This document shows positions 17,785 through 28,714 of a stretch of DNA of 64,000 nucleotides, piece after piece. Below the pieces are notes generated by a model. The model was given only the letters and a program-made list of their open reading frames with translations, was not told the origin of the DNA and did not search any database. Within the stretch, counting starts at the first letter, position 1. Every line of letters starts with the position of its first letter. This stretch comes from Telopea speciosissima (lineage: Eukaryota; Streptophyta; Magnoliopsida; Proteales; Proteaceae). The stretch lies in contig NC_057924.1 in assembly GCF_018873765.1 (NCBI RefSeq), positions 3,534,001 through 3,598,000 on the forward strand. Reading direction: 5' to 3'. Position numbers and translations under genes: made by a program.

Positions 17785-18350
17785 TATTATTGTTGTTGTT
17801 GTTAAGGTAGAGAACAAAGGAGACAAAGACGAAGGCGAAGAGAGACCTGAAACCTTGAATCCAACTATCAAATGCTTTCCATCTGAGAGATTCACCAGAC
17901 CTTCACTTACTCTCTGTTTTAACTTGGGTCGTTGGGTGGGAAGAGTTTGGTTACGCAGAAAGGGGCAAAATCGTCATTGGGTTTCCAAGGCGAAATACGG
18001 CATTTGATGCAAGTGTTTCGCTCTCCAACTCTAATGACGGAGTCACGTCACCTAACCCAATTACCCAACCATCGGTATTCGCCTATTCGTTAGTAGTTGT
18101 TGAGCGCGTGACGGAAAGAGGCATATTCGAGAATTCAGATCCATTCATCTATGCGAAAACCCTCACAGACCTCGAAACTCGAGAGATGTGGTGAATACTT
18201 CAAGTTCCTCCGACACCGTCGCGCTCAGATCGGGAGTTCGGGACCAGCGTTCCGCTAAACGCGAAAACTGCTAAAGACTCCGGTGGAAGCACTTCTGTGA
18301 TTTCCGGTGGAAGTCCTGCTCAGAGTTTTCGGTGAAGATAAGGCAAATGC
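17785..18350 (-). promoter_or_regulatory. Upstream region of PFP beta
   Basis: About 570 bp lie between the PFP beta start codon and the tRNA pair. The stretch adjacent to the ATG (17785-17900) is rich in CT and repeated GTT/TTA triplets read on the minus strand, which suits a 5' leader. No TATA box could be assigned. No other gene is visible in this interval. Confidence 0.35.
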
Positions 18351-18355
18351 AAAAA
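18351..18355 (-). terminator. RNA polymerase III terminator after tRNA-Phe
   Basis: Five A on the plus strand (TTTTT on the transcribed sense) begin 5 bases past the tRNA-Phe 3' end. It is the only such run next to either tRNA. Confidence 0.7.
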
Positions 18356-18359
18356 TGTA

Positions 18360-18384
18360 TGCGGTGAGCGTGGATCGAACACGC

Positions 18385-18427
<43 letters not shown>

Positions 18428-18432
18428 CCCGC
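18360..18432 (-). tRNA. tRNA-Phe (GAA)
   Basis: The minus strand gives a complete cloverleaf starting GCGGGGATAGCTCAGTTGGG, with anticodon loop ACTGAAGATC (anticodon GAA), T arm GTGTTCGATCCAC and 3' end TCACCGC plus discriminator A. It is 73 nt without CCA and has no intron. The G5-A68 acceptor mismatch is, to my knowledge, a normal feature of plant cytosolic tRNA-Phe. AAAAA at 18351-18355 reads TTTTT just downstream and would stop RNA polymerase III. Confidence 0.97.
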
Positions 18433-18435
18433 TGA

Positions 18436-18509
18436 TGGCTTCGCCCGGACTCGAACCGGAGACCTTCAGTGTGTTAGACTGACGTGATAACCAACTACAC
18501 CACGAAACC
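18436..18509 (-). tRNA. tRNA-Val (AAC)
   Basis: The minus strand reads GGTTTCGTGGTGTAGTTGG with anticodon loop GTCTAACACA (AAC), T arm CCGGTTCGAGTCCGG and 3' end CGAAGCC plus A. It is 74 nt without CCA and has no intron. The acceptor stem pairs with one G-U. Its 3' end is only 3 nt from the 5' end of tRNA-Phe and no T run intervenes, so both should lie in one primary transcript. Just upstream are CAACAAG and, about 30 bp further, an AT-rich TATA-like stretch, both usual for plant tRNA genes. Confidence 0.97.
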
Positions 18510-18635
18510 TTGTTGAATTCATTAACAAGCTATTAAAATATAGACATGAGAAATGTTTTTTCTCTACGACTGTGACCTAAACCAGCTCTACCCTACGTGT
18601 ATTCTCTCCGCTCCCTACGAAATATCATCTCTACC

Positions 18636-19306
18636 TAGGAGTGTCAATCGATCCATTTGGGCCGGTTTTGATCAAGTCTAATTGGTCTTCCTATTTTAAG
18701 TATGATCGGTATTGTACTAAATGTGCTACAATTGGACTATGCAAATTTGGTCCACATAGCTTCTAATGAGATTCAATTCTTTATGATAAAACAATAACTT
18801 ACTTGAAAAATGTTCTTCACTTGATTAATGGACATTCATAAGTAAATTTCAAATTTATTTGGAACTTTATGACCCTCAATCTCAATGGACATACATATGA
18901 TGGCATTACAAAAAATATAAATGGCGTTGATGATGTGCACCGTTTATTTGTAGCCCATAAACTTCATAGTGCAATAATATACAATTATAAATTTATTATT
19001 ATTATTTTTTTAAACTTGACTAAATAGTCCTTTATTTATAGCTTGTGCAGTGCAAGATGATAAATTTAATCAAGAAGATTAAATAATGGTATATTTGAGA
19101 TAAAATAGGGAATTTATGGGGTAATTAGGTTAAAACAAACAGTCCATAAATGGACTTAAATGTGTCGGGCTCAGTCAGGCACCCATCAATCTATCCCTTT
19201 GTATCTTGACTGATATGTTTAGGTAACGTGTCAGGCCGGTTTCGGGCTTTCACAGGTCGGGACAAGTCGGTCCTATCATTGAGGATTTAGAATTGACCCC
19301 CCCCTA
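18636..19306. mobile_element. Non-autonomous hAT-like element with 8-bp TSD
   Basis: The left end is TAGGAGTGTCAATCGATCC. The right end, read backwards, is TAGGGGGGGGTCAATTC. The element is flanked by identical 8-bp direct repeats TCTCTACC at 18628-18635 and 19307-19314. hAT transposons make 8-bp duplications and plant members often have TAGGGGTGTCAA-like ends. No transposase is encoded in its 671 bp. It contains stretches of the GGGCCGGTTTTGATC kind seen in other elements of this window. Confidence 0.85.
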
Positions 19307-19314
19307 TCTCTACC

Positions 19315-20273
19315 CCTGTTAAGGGATTAGAGAGATAGACCTATTAAGTGCTAGCATAGGCCACATTCTAGAAAGAAAACATCTCCCCTTTAGACATATA
19401 GAGCGCAGTAAATCAGAGGAAGTTTGTAAGTTATTTGAGTATCTTTGATCCTCCTGGACCTCAGCTGTTTGGTTTCATTAATTATCTCACCTGGGGCTCT
19501 GGAATAGTGTAGTTGTTCGGCAAATGTCAAGCTATGCAACTACAAAAAGAAAACGTACCACCAAAAGTCCTCTCATTTGAATTTTGTTAATGTCGAGACT
19601 AGTTTATGCTTCTTTGATGCAAGGCCCGTCCACAGTTGCTATTTCCTCAAAACCCATGTTCCTGCTCATTCTGATTATTGACATAGTGATATAGGTCATA
19701 TCCAACCTCCAATGCCATTCAGACACGTGCAATAGGGCCAAACTAGGGACTGGACCAAAGAAGGAGCACATGCGATCCGACCGGGTTCCCAATCACAACC
19801 TCACGCTGAAGGAATGCATAAGCGAACTTTACACGTGGACTACCAAAGGCATAATCAATGACAAGTCGGTTAACGGTTCCCACTTAGACCAAAAACATGC
19901 CTTGAAGACTACGTAACCCTAAGGAGCAAAAAGGCATTTTGGGAACAAGGCCAGATATATAGCATAAGCAAAAAAAGAGGAGGTAAGACTCTGATAATTA
20001 TGCCATCAATTTTGAGATAGAAAAGACTCCAGAACCAAATTATTCATCTCTAGCCCCATTAACTGTTGTTTAGCCCCGAGATCAGACTAAGGCATTGGAG
20101 GGACCTCCCCCAAAACACACTTCGGGGTGCTAACTCTTTCTGTCTTCTGGTTTTATCATTGTGCAAGATCGCGCAAGACCAGATCAGATCACGAAGGGGA
20201 GATCTCAGCAGCAACACATAGAACGTTGCGCCCTTACTCTGTAGGGGGCTCCTACTAGGTCAAATAATTGATC
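19315..20273. other. Intergenic sequence
   Basis: No gene supported. The open frame near 19.6-19.8 kb has no recognisable domain. Confidence 0.4.
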
Positions 20274-20520
20274 GAGCTCGTCTGCAGTTTGGGGTTGAGC
20301 GACCATCGTGTTGTGCTCAACTTACAGGCCACCACGTGGATTTCATGTCGATCCAATGGTTGGTAGACAAGCTCAATTCAAAATTACTATTCAAAATTAA
20401 AAAATGCTAGGCCGCCAAGGAGCTCGTCTACCAAACATTGGATCGGCATGGAATCCACATGGCGGCCTGTGAATTGAGCGCAGCATGATGGCTACTCAAC
20501 CCCAGGCCGTAGACAAGCTC
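20274..20520. repeat. Large palindrome (foldback/MITE-like)
   Basis: Arms 20274-20374 and 20420-20520 are reverse complements over about 100 bp with roughly 80-90% identity by eye. Both begin with GAGCT.GTCT and share GGGGTTGAG and GATCCAATG. The loop is about 45 bp. It was probably a single inverted-repeat transposon. No clear target duplication is visible. Confidence 0.8.
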
Positions 20521-20656
20521 AATCTTCGAATAAGCCCTTTTTGAATAGGTAACACAATTTTAAGAATTAGGATTGGATCGATGAATCAATAGTGGTTGAT
20601 TGAATTGATTCCAGTCGATTCAGATAGGAATTGGCAATTACCAATTCGATTCTTGT

Positions 20657-20831
20657 TCTCCAATTCCTAAAGTGTGGCAATGCGGCAGTGCTAGGTAGAG
20701 ATGTTGACACCTGGCAGTTGCCGCATCCAATAGTCCAAGTCATTGATATGGACCATTGGATGCGCAGCTATCAGGTGTCGACATCTCCATCTAGCACTGC
20801 CGCATTGTGCCACACTTAAAGGAATTGGAGA
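20657..20831. repeat. Second palindrome (MITE-like)
   Basis: Arms of about 80 bp flank a short loop near 20739-20750. Both start TCTCCAATTCCT and contain AGTGTGGC, AATGCGGCAGTGCTAG and GACACCTG. The family differs from the palindrome 140 bp to its left. Confidence 0.8.
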
Positions 20832-21311
20832 GGATTTATTTTCTCCTACAAAGGCATGGATTAATCAACCGATCCCCTTCCAAAATCTAAGGTTATCGTA
20901 TCTTTTGGCTAATTTTGACCAATTCTTCACCTATCTTATCTGATTCTGATTCTGATTCTGATCAGGATTGGAATGGGTCACTAACTTAGAATTTTTAATG
21001 CTTATGCAAGGCAAAGTTTTCCCATCATCTAGGTTCATCCATTGTGATTTCACGTTGTGACAGGACTCTTAGAATAGAAAATGTTATCATTAGCACCCAC
21101 TCTCTTTCTCAGACCAGTTTGAAGATCAAATCCCCTTGCTAAAGAAAATTCTTTTTTCAATGTAGATGAAGGAAAACTCAATCCTCCCCATAATATCTGA
21201 CTCGTTAAAAAATTTAGACTCGGCCATTGAATCGGATCATCAAGAATATTGTCAATAAAAAGGAAAAAGATTACTACACTACCCTTGTCTGATTCCTTAA
21301 TACTATCCTCA

Positions 21312-21508
21312 CCAGGGTTTTAGTAATCGGTAACGATCCATATCAGTCTGGATCGAACAGATTTATCCCTGTTTCCTTTGAAAAAATAACTTTTTTTTTA
21401 CATTTTTACCCGTCTGTACTGATCCACTAGTACAGATCCGATCATGACTCATGAATTTGATACCGATACGAATCGACTAATTCAATGCCAATTTCTCAAA
21501 CCATGATC
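21312..21508. repeat. GATACC-rich dispersed repeat, copy B
   Basis: This copy has the motif order of copy A: GGGTTTTAGTAATCGGTAACG, TTTATCCCTGTTTCCTTTG, TTTTTACCCGTCTGTACTG, GATACCGATACGAATCG and the end TCTCAAACCATGATCC. It is diverged but colinear. Confidence 0.65.
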
Positions 21509-21513
21509 CTCAC

Positions 21514-22271
21514 ATAACAAATAGTGGGACCCACAATCCATATAAGTCTTGCAGTTAATTTCAAGCGTTGATTGCTAACGGATCTAAAATTGTAGACTAT
21601 AATGTACAATTATACCCTCACTAGGGCATAATTACCACAATTGGTGAGGGGATTCATCCTTCTCTTTTATTTTTTTTAGTAACAAGGGATTCATCCTTCT
21701 CTATGGGTGAAGGGAAACTCGATCTTAATTTATGAACATGGGTTCTTTCTTATTTTTCAAGTCAAAATGGTTTATTATCTTTTCTTTCTTTAAAACCCCC
21801 ATGGAATCATTATAAGTTGATCTTTATGATAGGGAAGATGCGAATATCACAAACATTAAACGAGAGATTACCTTGAATATTATTACATGATCAAATTGAA
21901 GATTTAGGTTGTGAAGACTGAAGACAGTGACTGAACAATTGTCGTTGAAGTGATAGTGATGCACAAATCCACCACTAATCCACTATGCCCTAATAGTGTT
22001 TGGGGCGTCTTCAATGCCGGGGAACACGCTCTCAAGCCTTTAGTCTCTTTGGCTATTTTCTGTAATAGTCTTTGTGAATCTCCGTAAAAGAAAAAAGAGT
22101 ACCATGGAAAGAACAAGAAAATGACCCAAAGTCTCATTTGTGAGGGAACACACTTTTCCCTTTTCATTTTTATACTTCTTCCTGTTTTTTGTATCTTATA
22201 AGAGTGAAAGGCTTAAATTTGGCTAGAAAACCTTGATTCTAGCACTAAAGCAGCTCTACAGGAATTGTCTC
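21514..22271. other. Spacer downstream of the endoglucanase gene
   Basis: No gene seen. The part adjoining 22271 must include the endoglucanase 3' untranslated region. Confidence 0.4.
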
Positions 22272-25200
22272 CTAGAAAGAAGAAATTAAAGATGAAGTAT
22301 AAGAATAAGAGATGTTTTGCCTCTCTAATTGATGCAACTTTGCAAAAACTCCTACCAATGGAGCGGTATTGTAAGTGCAGGCCTCAGTTTGCATGTAATT
22401 GCTTCTTTGGTCACCAAAATTATCTTGGCAGTCAGGCCCACCAACTAGGGCCCCTACTAGGACATTCGGGTTAGGTTCGACCCGGCCGTACCAATTATCG
22501 TACCCTTGTGTGCACCCTATGAACCCTTTGTTCTCTCTATATGATACCATTGATGAGCCCCTGTGGTGTACTCTACTGGGATACTTTGATCCATGCCCAA
22601 CTAGGTAGCTCATACCCATTGGATTGGAGCCCAATATATAATCTACTTGGGCTTTGGCAAAGGTGATGAGTTCTTGGGCCTCCATCTCTCCTCTCTGGCA
22701 GTGAAGCTTCTGATTTGAGTTATGAAGGTAGTCTGAGTAAACAGTGAGAAGGAACGCCGCCGTGGATACGTATTGCATGTTGTTCCATTGACGGACGTAT
22801 AAGAGACCTCCCGGAGTTCGTTCGACATTGTCTTCGTTGCTTTTGTTAAGGCATCCACATAAATAATGTTCGGCTTTCGATCGGTACAGTTCAAGTATGT
22901 GATTGTGTTCCTTGAGATTTCCTTCCATCAATAACTGCAACAAGAGTTTAATCAGTGTTGATAAATTAATATTAACGAGTCTAATTAGATTCTGAGACCC
23001 TTAAAAACATGTAGTGTATCACCTTTTTCATAAAATGGGCTTTAGGATTAAGGTCAGCCCAGTTTTGCTTTTAGCAAGTCCAATTTTGGTAGAAACCCCA
23101 AAAAAAATCAAACTTTTTTTTATTCAAGGCAAAAAAACTCCTGCTAGGTTGCATGTAGCCTACACCTAGACACAGGAGCACGTGAAATAACTACCCCACC
23201 CTCAAAAATGAATAAATCCCACCCCTGTTTATGCCCTTGCACACACTCTCATTGGCCCCATATTCGTGCAAGAGCAATGCAACCTAGCAGCAATGTCTTG
23301 CCTTGTACTTAATTATGGGTAGAGGGCTTTTGACAATGCTAATGTAGAAAGAATTTTACATGCCACACCAATCAAGACATGGGAATTGTTTCAGCAAGTG
23401 ATCCATGTAGTCATGTAGGCAAAGAGGAAAGAGAGTATCAGGAATGTGAAAGGATGTGGGAGAGCATCCCCACACTGACTGCATGAGGATATTTTTCACT
23501 TAATTCTCTGAAATTTTAGAAATTTTTATTTAAAATTTTCAATAATATTGGCATAATTCACGTGGCCTCCCTTTTTTCACAATCAAATTGAATTGCCTTG
23601 AAAACAAACAAACAAACAAAAAAAAACAATAAAGGCAATAGATGTCCCACAAAAATTATTATGCCATGATTTAAAATTTGTTCCACCTGATTGGTCCTAA
23701 TAAGGGGCCCATTTTAAGAAACAATACCAATCAGATTGGCAATCAAGTAGTGAGTGACCTTTACTGTAAAAACAAGATTTTACCACTCCCCTTTACTAAT
23801 ATAGATTCCTTTAGTAAGGACTACTTAAGATACGGTATATACTTTTAACCTCTTCCCAAAGTATACAAAAAAACTACTTAATGTAGTAATTTGAACTTCA
23901 AGTTTAAGCGGAAAGGAATGATTAAGGGCAAGAAATCAAAACACTAATTGCATGATATGTTTTCAACCAAAAAAAATAAAATAAAATAAAATTGCATGAT
24001 ATGTGCATTTAGAAAGCATAATTATAATTATCAATAACGATAACCGTATTGGTTTCGATCCATACTGATACAATATTGATACAGATCAAATGGAATCGGG
24101 CTTTATCAGGCTCCGGCGATGCAGATACGTATTTCCCGATATGTCGACACATTAGAAAAACAATAATAAACAGGGTTTCAAGAATCGGACGGCCGATCTA
24201 GGCCGATTCCATGTTTTTAAACCTTGATAAGCTTCTTTGTTAGAATCGGAATCAGGAAAAACCAGAAAAGAAAAGGGAAGAGAGAAAGTTTACCTTAGAA
24301 GCAAGAATCTGAACACCAGCATACTTGACGTCCCAGCTGAACTCGGTCATGGCCCAACCGATTCCACCGAAATTGTGAGCGTTGTGGATAAAGTATTTCA
24401 AGTAATCCACCTTGTCGGTGGCCTTGTAAAGCCACACAGCTGCCCATAACAACTCGTCTTTGTAACCGCTCACTGATGGATAATAACTCTTCACCACTCC
24501 CAAACTGCTATCGTATTTCCCTCTATACTTGTCTCCAAACTCAAATAACTGCAAAAATTTAACCAAACAACACAAACCCTCCAAAGTTTATATGCAGGAG
24601 AGGAGAGATTCAAATCTGTTTTTTCAGGTTTACTAGTAAGATGCATGGATTAGAGCAACAGCTCCACTGAACCTAACTCACCTGTTGGGCGTGATGTAAA
24701 AGCAGGTGAGAGTAATGTGTATTGGATTTCCTGAAAACGATGGATGCGGCAGCCATGGCAGCCGCTGTTTCGCCTGCCAGATCCGAACCAGGGTTGTTCT
24801 CGTCGATCTTGTAAGCTTGTCGAGAAGTTGTCATGTCCTCTGGTCTCTGCCAGCAGTAATGATCGGTGTCTCCGTCACCTACCTGAGAAATTATTAGCAT
24901 TTTTTATAGTTTCTACAGAAGAATTACTCTGAAATTGAACTATTATTGTCAATTCATCACTGCTCTGCTTTACGGAAAGGATTAGTGATTATGTTGCTTA
25001 CCTCGGCCCACAAAACATTTGGATGAGTGTGAGCTTTAATAAGATAATCAGTTCCCCATTTGATTGCTTCGAGTGCGTGTTCGTACTCCCCAACTGCGGC
25101 GATCTGTTCGCCGTATTCGATGGCAGTCCATGATAGAATCGTCACTGTGAAGGCCATTGGAAGCCCGAACTTGACGTGATCGCCGGCATCGTAGTACCCT

Positions 25201-25654
25201 CCCACCAAGTCTACCTGTCAATTACGTACGATTATTCTCATTGCCTCAAACTGTTTAATCCTCACCATTCAATGTTCTGCAAATGTTCAAGCAAAGGAAA
25301 GAAGGAAAGGAACAAAAAAACCAGAAACAGAGGAAGAAAGAAACCCTAAAATATGCAACGATTTGGGAATGGAATAATGGAGAGACAGAGAGAAAGGGGA
25401 AGGAAACAACTGACTCCTTGTTCTAAGCCGTCGGTGAGGCCAGAATGGTCTCGCCAGGTGACTCGTTGGTTGTAAGGTAACCGTCCCGAACGTTGAGATT
25501 CGAAGTAGAGTAGAGATTTTGTCAGAGCAGCTCTGTAATCGAAAGCTCGAGCGGTGGAAGAGATCATCAAGAGCAGGATTAGAAGGTACCATTGCTGCAC
25601 AAATCTCGGAATTCTCAAGAGTTCTTGGAGTTGGAGTTGCTTTTTCTCCTCCAT
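22272..25654 (-). CDS. Endoglucanase (endo-1,4-beta-D-glucanase), glycosyl hydrolase family 9
   Basis: This is a secreted cellulase that cuts beta-1,4-glucans in the plant cell wall. Five coding exons: 25654-25415, 25214-25002, 24882-24682, 24548-24294 and 22934-22272. All are GT-AG and phase 0, giving 523 aa. The ATG at 25654 starts a charged stretch followed by [16 protein letters not shown], a signal peptide likely cleaved before FDYRAAL (about residue 37/38). GH9 features include [12 protein letters not shown] (85-96) with the nucleophile-assisting Asp residues, WQRPEDM, the histidine signature RVHHRGSS (424-431) and [20 protein letters not shown] with Asp478 and acid/base Glu487. No C-terminal CBM49 follows, so it is a class B enzyme. 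The usual EPATYN is here EACTYN, a small deviation beside the catalytic Glu. Intron 4 (1.36 kb) holds repeats. Confidence 0.95.
23142..23291. repeat. Inverted-repeat element in endoglucanase intron 4
   Basis: The left end is TGCTAGGTTGCATG and the right end read backwards is TGCTAGGTTGCATT. Each end is flanked inward by segments resembling the GTGTCTAGGC..AGGAGC family at 27.9 kb. About 150 bp long, non-coding. Confidence 0.6.
24010..24235. repeat. Diverged GATACC-rich repeat in endoglucanase intron 4
   Basis: Clusters of CGATAACCGTATTGGTTTCG, TGATACAATATTGATACAG and GATACGTATTTCCCGATATG occur here. Composition and motif spacing resemble the dispersed family at 8.46 kb but the ends are not clear. 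Confidence 0.45.
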
Positions 25655-26313
25655 CGCCCCTTTCCCTTCAAAACTTTGACAACAAGAGTTCAGAAGGGAA
25701 GGGGAAACACACACTCTTTCTCTCTTCTATGGCTGAAGACTGTCTCTTTTGCATGTGCCTCACATGAAAAAGGCTCTTCGTGCTCTCTCTCTCGATCTCA
25801 CTTTCTCGTTTCGTCTACTACGAGAATTTCAGTTACAGTAACGGATTTCGTTACAAATTTGAATTCTTTAACGACGAAACCGAGAGAGAGATTTTGTAAA
25901 AGCAATGCAGGCGCAGGGAATTTAGCTTTTGATTACAGAAATGGTGGCACCCGTCTGTTCAAATGTGGACCAGCGCATGCATCCCAATATGATGATATTA
26001 ATCAGACGGTCATCGTGTGGTGGGGCTAGATTAGAAAGTGGGGTGACTGTGCATATTTGGGTAATTTAATAACGGGAATATAAAATCTTGGGCTATTAAT
26101 TATTCCTCAGACCTCAAGGTCACACCATGCAAACCCCATATAGATTTCTGGTGAGAGGTCCTCTAATTTCGGTGATCGAGCGCCGCTGTGCAAGAAAATG
26201 GGTTCGCATTTTACGGCTCACGCGCCTCGTAATGAGGGTAGAAAGTGGAGCAATACAAAGAGAGGCGATGACCGCGTGTACTCTTTTTTGGGTGCGTATA
26301 TGTTATGGAAGAA
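25655..26313. other. Upstream region of the endoglucanase gene
   Basis: The CT-rich stretch read on the minus strand between 25655 and about 25820 fits a 5' leader. Beyond it I see no gene. Open frames here are long only by chance. Confidence 0.35.
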
Positions 26314-26433
26314 TGTTCTTTGTGCCGCAGCGCAAGTTGCGCCAGGCACGTGGGTACCCTGTGCAGGGGGCAGGGTGGTCATTGCACTTATGCCCATGTG
26401 TCTGGGCGTAGCCTGCGCTGCGGCACAGAGAAC
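26314..26433. repeat. GC-rich inverted-repeat (MITE-like) element
   Basis: The left arm is GTTCTTTGTGCCGCAGCGCA. The right arm read backwards is GTTCTCTGTGCCGCAGCGCA, continuing GGCTACGCCCAGACACATGG. The arms are about 50 bp with a short centre. Related sequences with CTGGGC and AGGGGC cores recur at 0.85, 27.9, 31.5, 32.2 and 35.0 kb. Confidence 0.7.
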
Positions 26434-26771
26434 AGTACCCCATTATGTTATTCACCAAAAATTCTATACACGTTATCGTATCAGTCATATTGGTCATATG
26501 TATCGATAATCTGATACCGTTACAATATCAATATTGCAGCAGTGGCATTATTACAATGAAAGTTAAAATTAGGGGTATCAATCGATTGGTTCGATTTCGA
26601 TGTGATAAAGTTGATCACAATGGTTTTGGGTTCTTATTGATTTGTTATCGGATTCTTTTATATGTATGCATAGTTATGAAAAAAAAAACATTTTTAATGA
26701 GTTTGGTCTGATTTTCACCTGGTTTTGGTTTCAAGTTAAATTGGTTCAGTTTGATTAGCTTTGGTTTCAAG

Positions 26772-27312
26772 TAGGGGTGCAAGTTTGGCCCTGTCGGCCC
26801 AAACCCGCCCTGAGCCCAAACAGGGTCTGGGCTGAGATATTTGGCCCTGGGGGCAGGTCAGAGCTAGAAATTTCTGGCCCTGAGTTAGGGTCGGGTCGGG
26901 TCGGGTTAGGGTTGAGGCCTCGAGCTAAGCTTGGCCCGACCCTGATTTAAGTTATACTATAACATATATATTGATATAATTTATACATTATAAACTTTAA
27001 ATTTCACCCACATTTGTTTATATAATATATTATATATGAAGACAATAAGTATTATTATATAATTTATTATATTGTTATTTTATGTAAAATTAATAATGTT
27101 CTTCCCAGCCCATTCCAGCCCATGCATTTCTTTCCCCCTCCCCATGATCAGGGCCAATTAGGGTCGGCCCAGCCCGACCTTGAGGGAGGATCAAGGTTGG
27201 ATTTTTTTGGCCCTGAGTCAGGGTCGTGTCGGGCCTGGGCCCAACTAAGGGGACTTAGGGTTGGGCTAGGGTTCTATAAAACCTGACCCAACCCGACCCT
27301 GTTGCAGCCCTA
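26772..27312. mobile_element. Non-autonomous hAT-like element, 541 bp, copy 1
   Basis: The ends are TAGGGGTGCAAG and, reading inward from the right, TAGGGCTGCAAC. The 8-bp target duplication GTTTCAAG is exact at 26764-26771 and 27313-27320. The interior is built of repeated GGCCCTGAG and GGGTCGGG-type words around an AT-rich centre. A second member with the same ends and its own duplication lies at 50875-51285. Confidence 0.9.
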
Positions 27313-27779
27313 GTTTCAAGTGTGCAATACCCAGCCCAAAGACACAATTCAATAAGGATCGGTTCGACTATCAAGGCTTTGACACTTGTATCATTGTATG
27401 TAAAATGTTCCAAAAAATATCGGGTCAAATCCGTACCGAGACTGATACAATACTGATACCAAAACTTTTTTTGGTAAAAATACCAATAAACTAAGACCAT
27501 GGTTCTATAAAACAGTCAACTTATGACCGTTCATGGTCTGCAATAGTGGATTAATAATTATGTCGTGCCAAGAATTTATGGTATTTGTGTTTCACCCGGC
27601 CAACAAGTAACAACTAATCACTTATCTAACAAAAACTTTAAGGCCACCTAATCAGTAAGAGAGAAAAATAATCAGGGGTAAATTAAACTAAACCACCTTC
27701 ATCATGATTGTGCTAGGTCCCCAACTCCATCCCTAACCAGCAAAAGCAAAAGCAAAAGCAATTGGAGGGTTTGGGGTAT

Positions 27780-27916
27780 CAAATTGCTCTATTTGATTGC
27801 AAGGAAAATTCAAATATTTTCTAGAGAAGTGAAATATATGTTACTGAAAAATCACTTTTGATATTTGATTGCAAAGAAAATGCAAATAATTATCTAAGAA
27901 GTGAAATATATTTTGG
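27780..27916. repeat. Direct duplication of about 70 bp
   Basis: TTTGATTGCAAGGAAAATTC.. at about 27793 is repeated as TTTGATTGCAAAGAAAATGC.. at about 27865. Each copy ends AGAAGTGAAATATAT. It is an imperfect tandem repeat. Confidence 0.65.
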
Positions 27917-28095
27917 GAAAGAGAACTCCACATGGGTGCGCACGCTGCCCTTGCGTCTAGACATAGGGACACATAAAATGATCGTCGTGCCCTCGAGAAA
28001 GTCTTTTCATGAGGGTGTAGCAGTCATTTTGTGTGCCCTTGTGTCTGGGCATAGGGGTAGCGCACCGCAAGCGTCCAATTAGCGTTCTTTCTCCC
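27916..28095. repeat. Inverted-repeat (MITE-like) element with GTGTCTGGGCATAGGGG core
   Basis: The left part (GTGCGCACGCTGCCCTTGCG, TCTAGACATAGGGACACA) and the right part (TGTGCCCTTGTGTCTGGGCA, TAGCGCACCGCAAGCG) are partly reverse complementary around GTCATTTTGTG/CATAAAATGATC. It ends beside GCGTTCTTTCTCC, a border also seen at 31.63 and 32.31 kb. Confidence 0.6.
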
Positions 28096-28121
28096 ATATA
28101 TTTTATAGGAAGCCACTGCCC

Positions 28122-28679
28122 TTCGCTTGATTTCCCTTGCAACCAAACTGAACCATAATGTTGTCTTAGCTATGGCCCTGGAGTATAACCCTAACTCATG
28201 CATGTTGGACAGTCAAAAATTTAGATTTGCATTCATTTACTGATATTTTGGGATATTTTTTTAGCATCTTAATGATAATCGTGTATAAATTCAAACTATC
28301 AACACTATTCGCTTGATTTCCCTTGCAACCAAACTAAACCATAATGTTGTCTTAGCTATGGCCCTGGAGTATAACCCTAACTCATGCATGTCGGACAGTC
28401 AGAAATTTAGATTTGCATTCATTTACTGATATTTTGGGATATTTTTTTAGCATCTTAATGATAATCGTGTATAAATTCAAACTACCAACACTATTCGCTT
28501 GATTTCCCTTGCAACCAAATTGAACCATAATGTTGTCTTAGCTATGGCCCTGGAGTATAACCCTAACTCATGCATGTCGGACAGTCAAAAATTTAGATTT
28601 GCATTCATTTATTGATATTTTGGGATATTTTTTTAGCATCTTAATGATAATCGTGTATAAATTCAAACTATCAACACTA
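28122..28679 (+). repeat. Tandem triplication, 186-bp unit
   Basis: Three copies start at 28122, 28308 and 28494 with TTCGCTTGATTTCCCTTGCA and end CAAACTAYCAACACTA. The spacing is exactly 186 bp each time, and a few bases of a fourth unit (TTTGCTTTG) follow at 28680. By eye the copies differ at only a handful of positions, so the duplication is recent. Non-coding. Confidence 0.95.
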
Positions 28680-28714
28680 TTTGCTTTGAAATGTACAACT
28701 ATTAATAAAATTAT

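Noticed and set aside
17785-17895. Upstream in-frame ATG of PFP beta, giving MNLSDGKHLIVGFKVSGLSS
   Set aside because: The extension is Ser/Thr-rich and encoded by TTG/GTT repeats. Family members begin close to the ASVYSEVQTSRL segment. A plastid-targeting role cannot be excluded, but PFP is cytosolic.
26565-27400. Older hAT-like element (TAGGGGTATCAATCG start near 26570) into which copy 1 inserted
   Set aside because: A left end can be suspected, but no convincing right end or target duplication was found.
28122-28679. CRISPR-like or satellite interpretation of the triplication
   Set aside because: Three 186-bp head-to-tail units without spacers in a plant nuclear genome are a simple tandem duplication, not a CRISPR array, and too few to be called a satellite.
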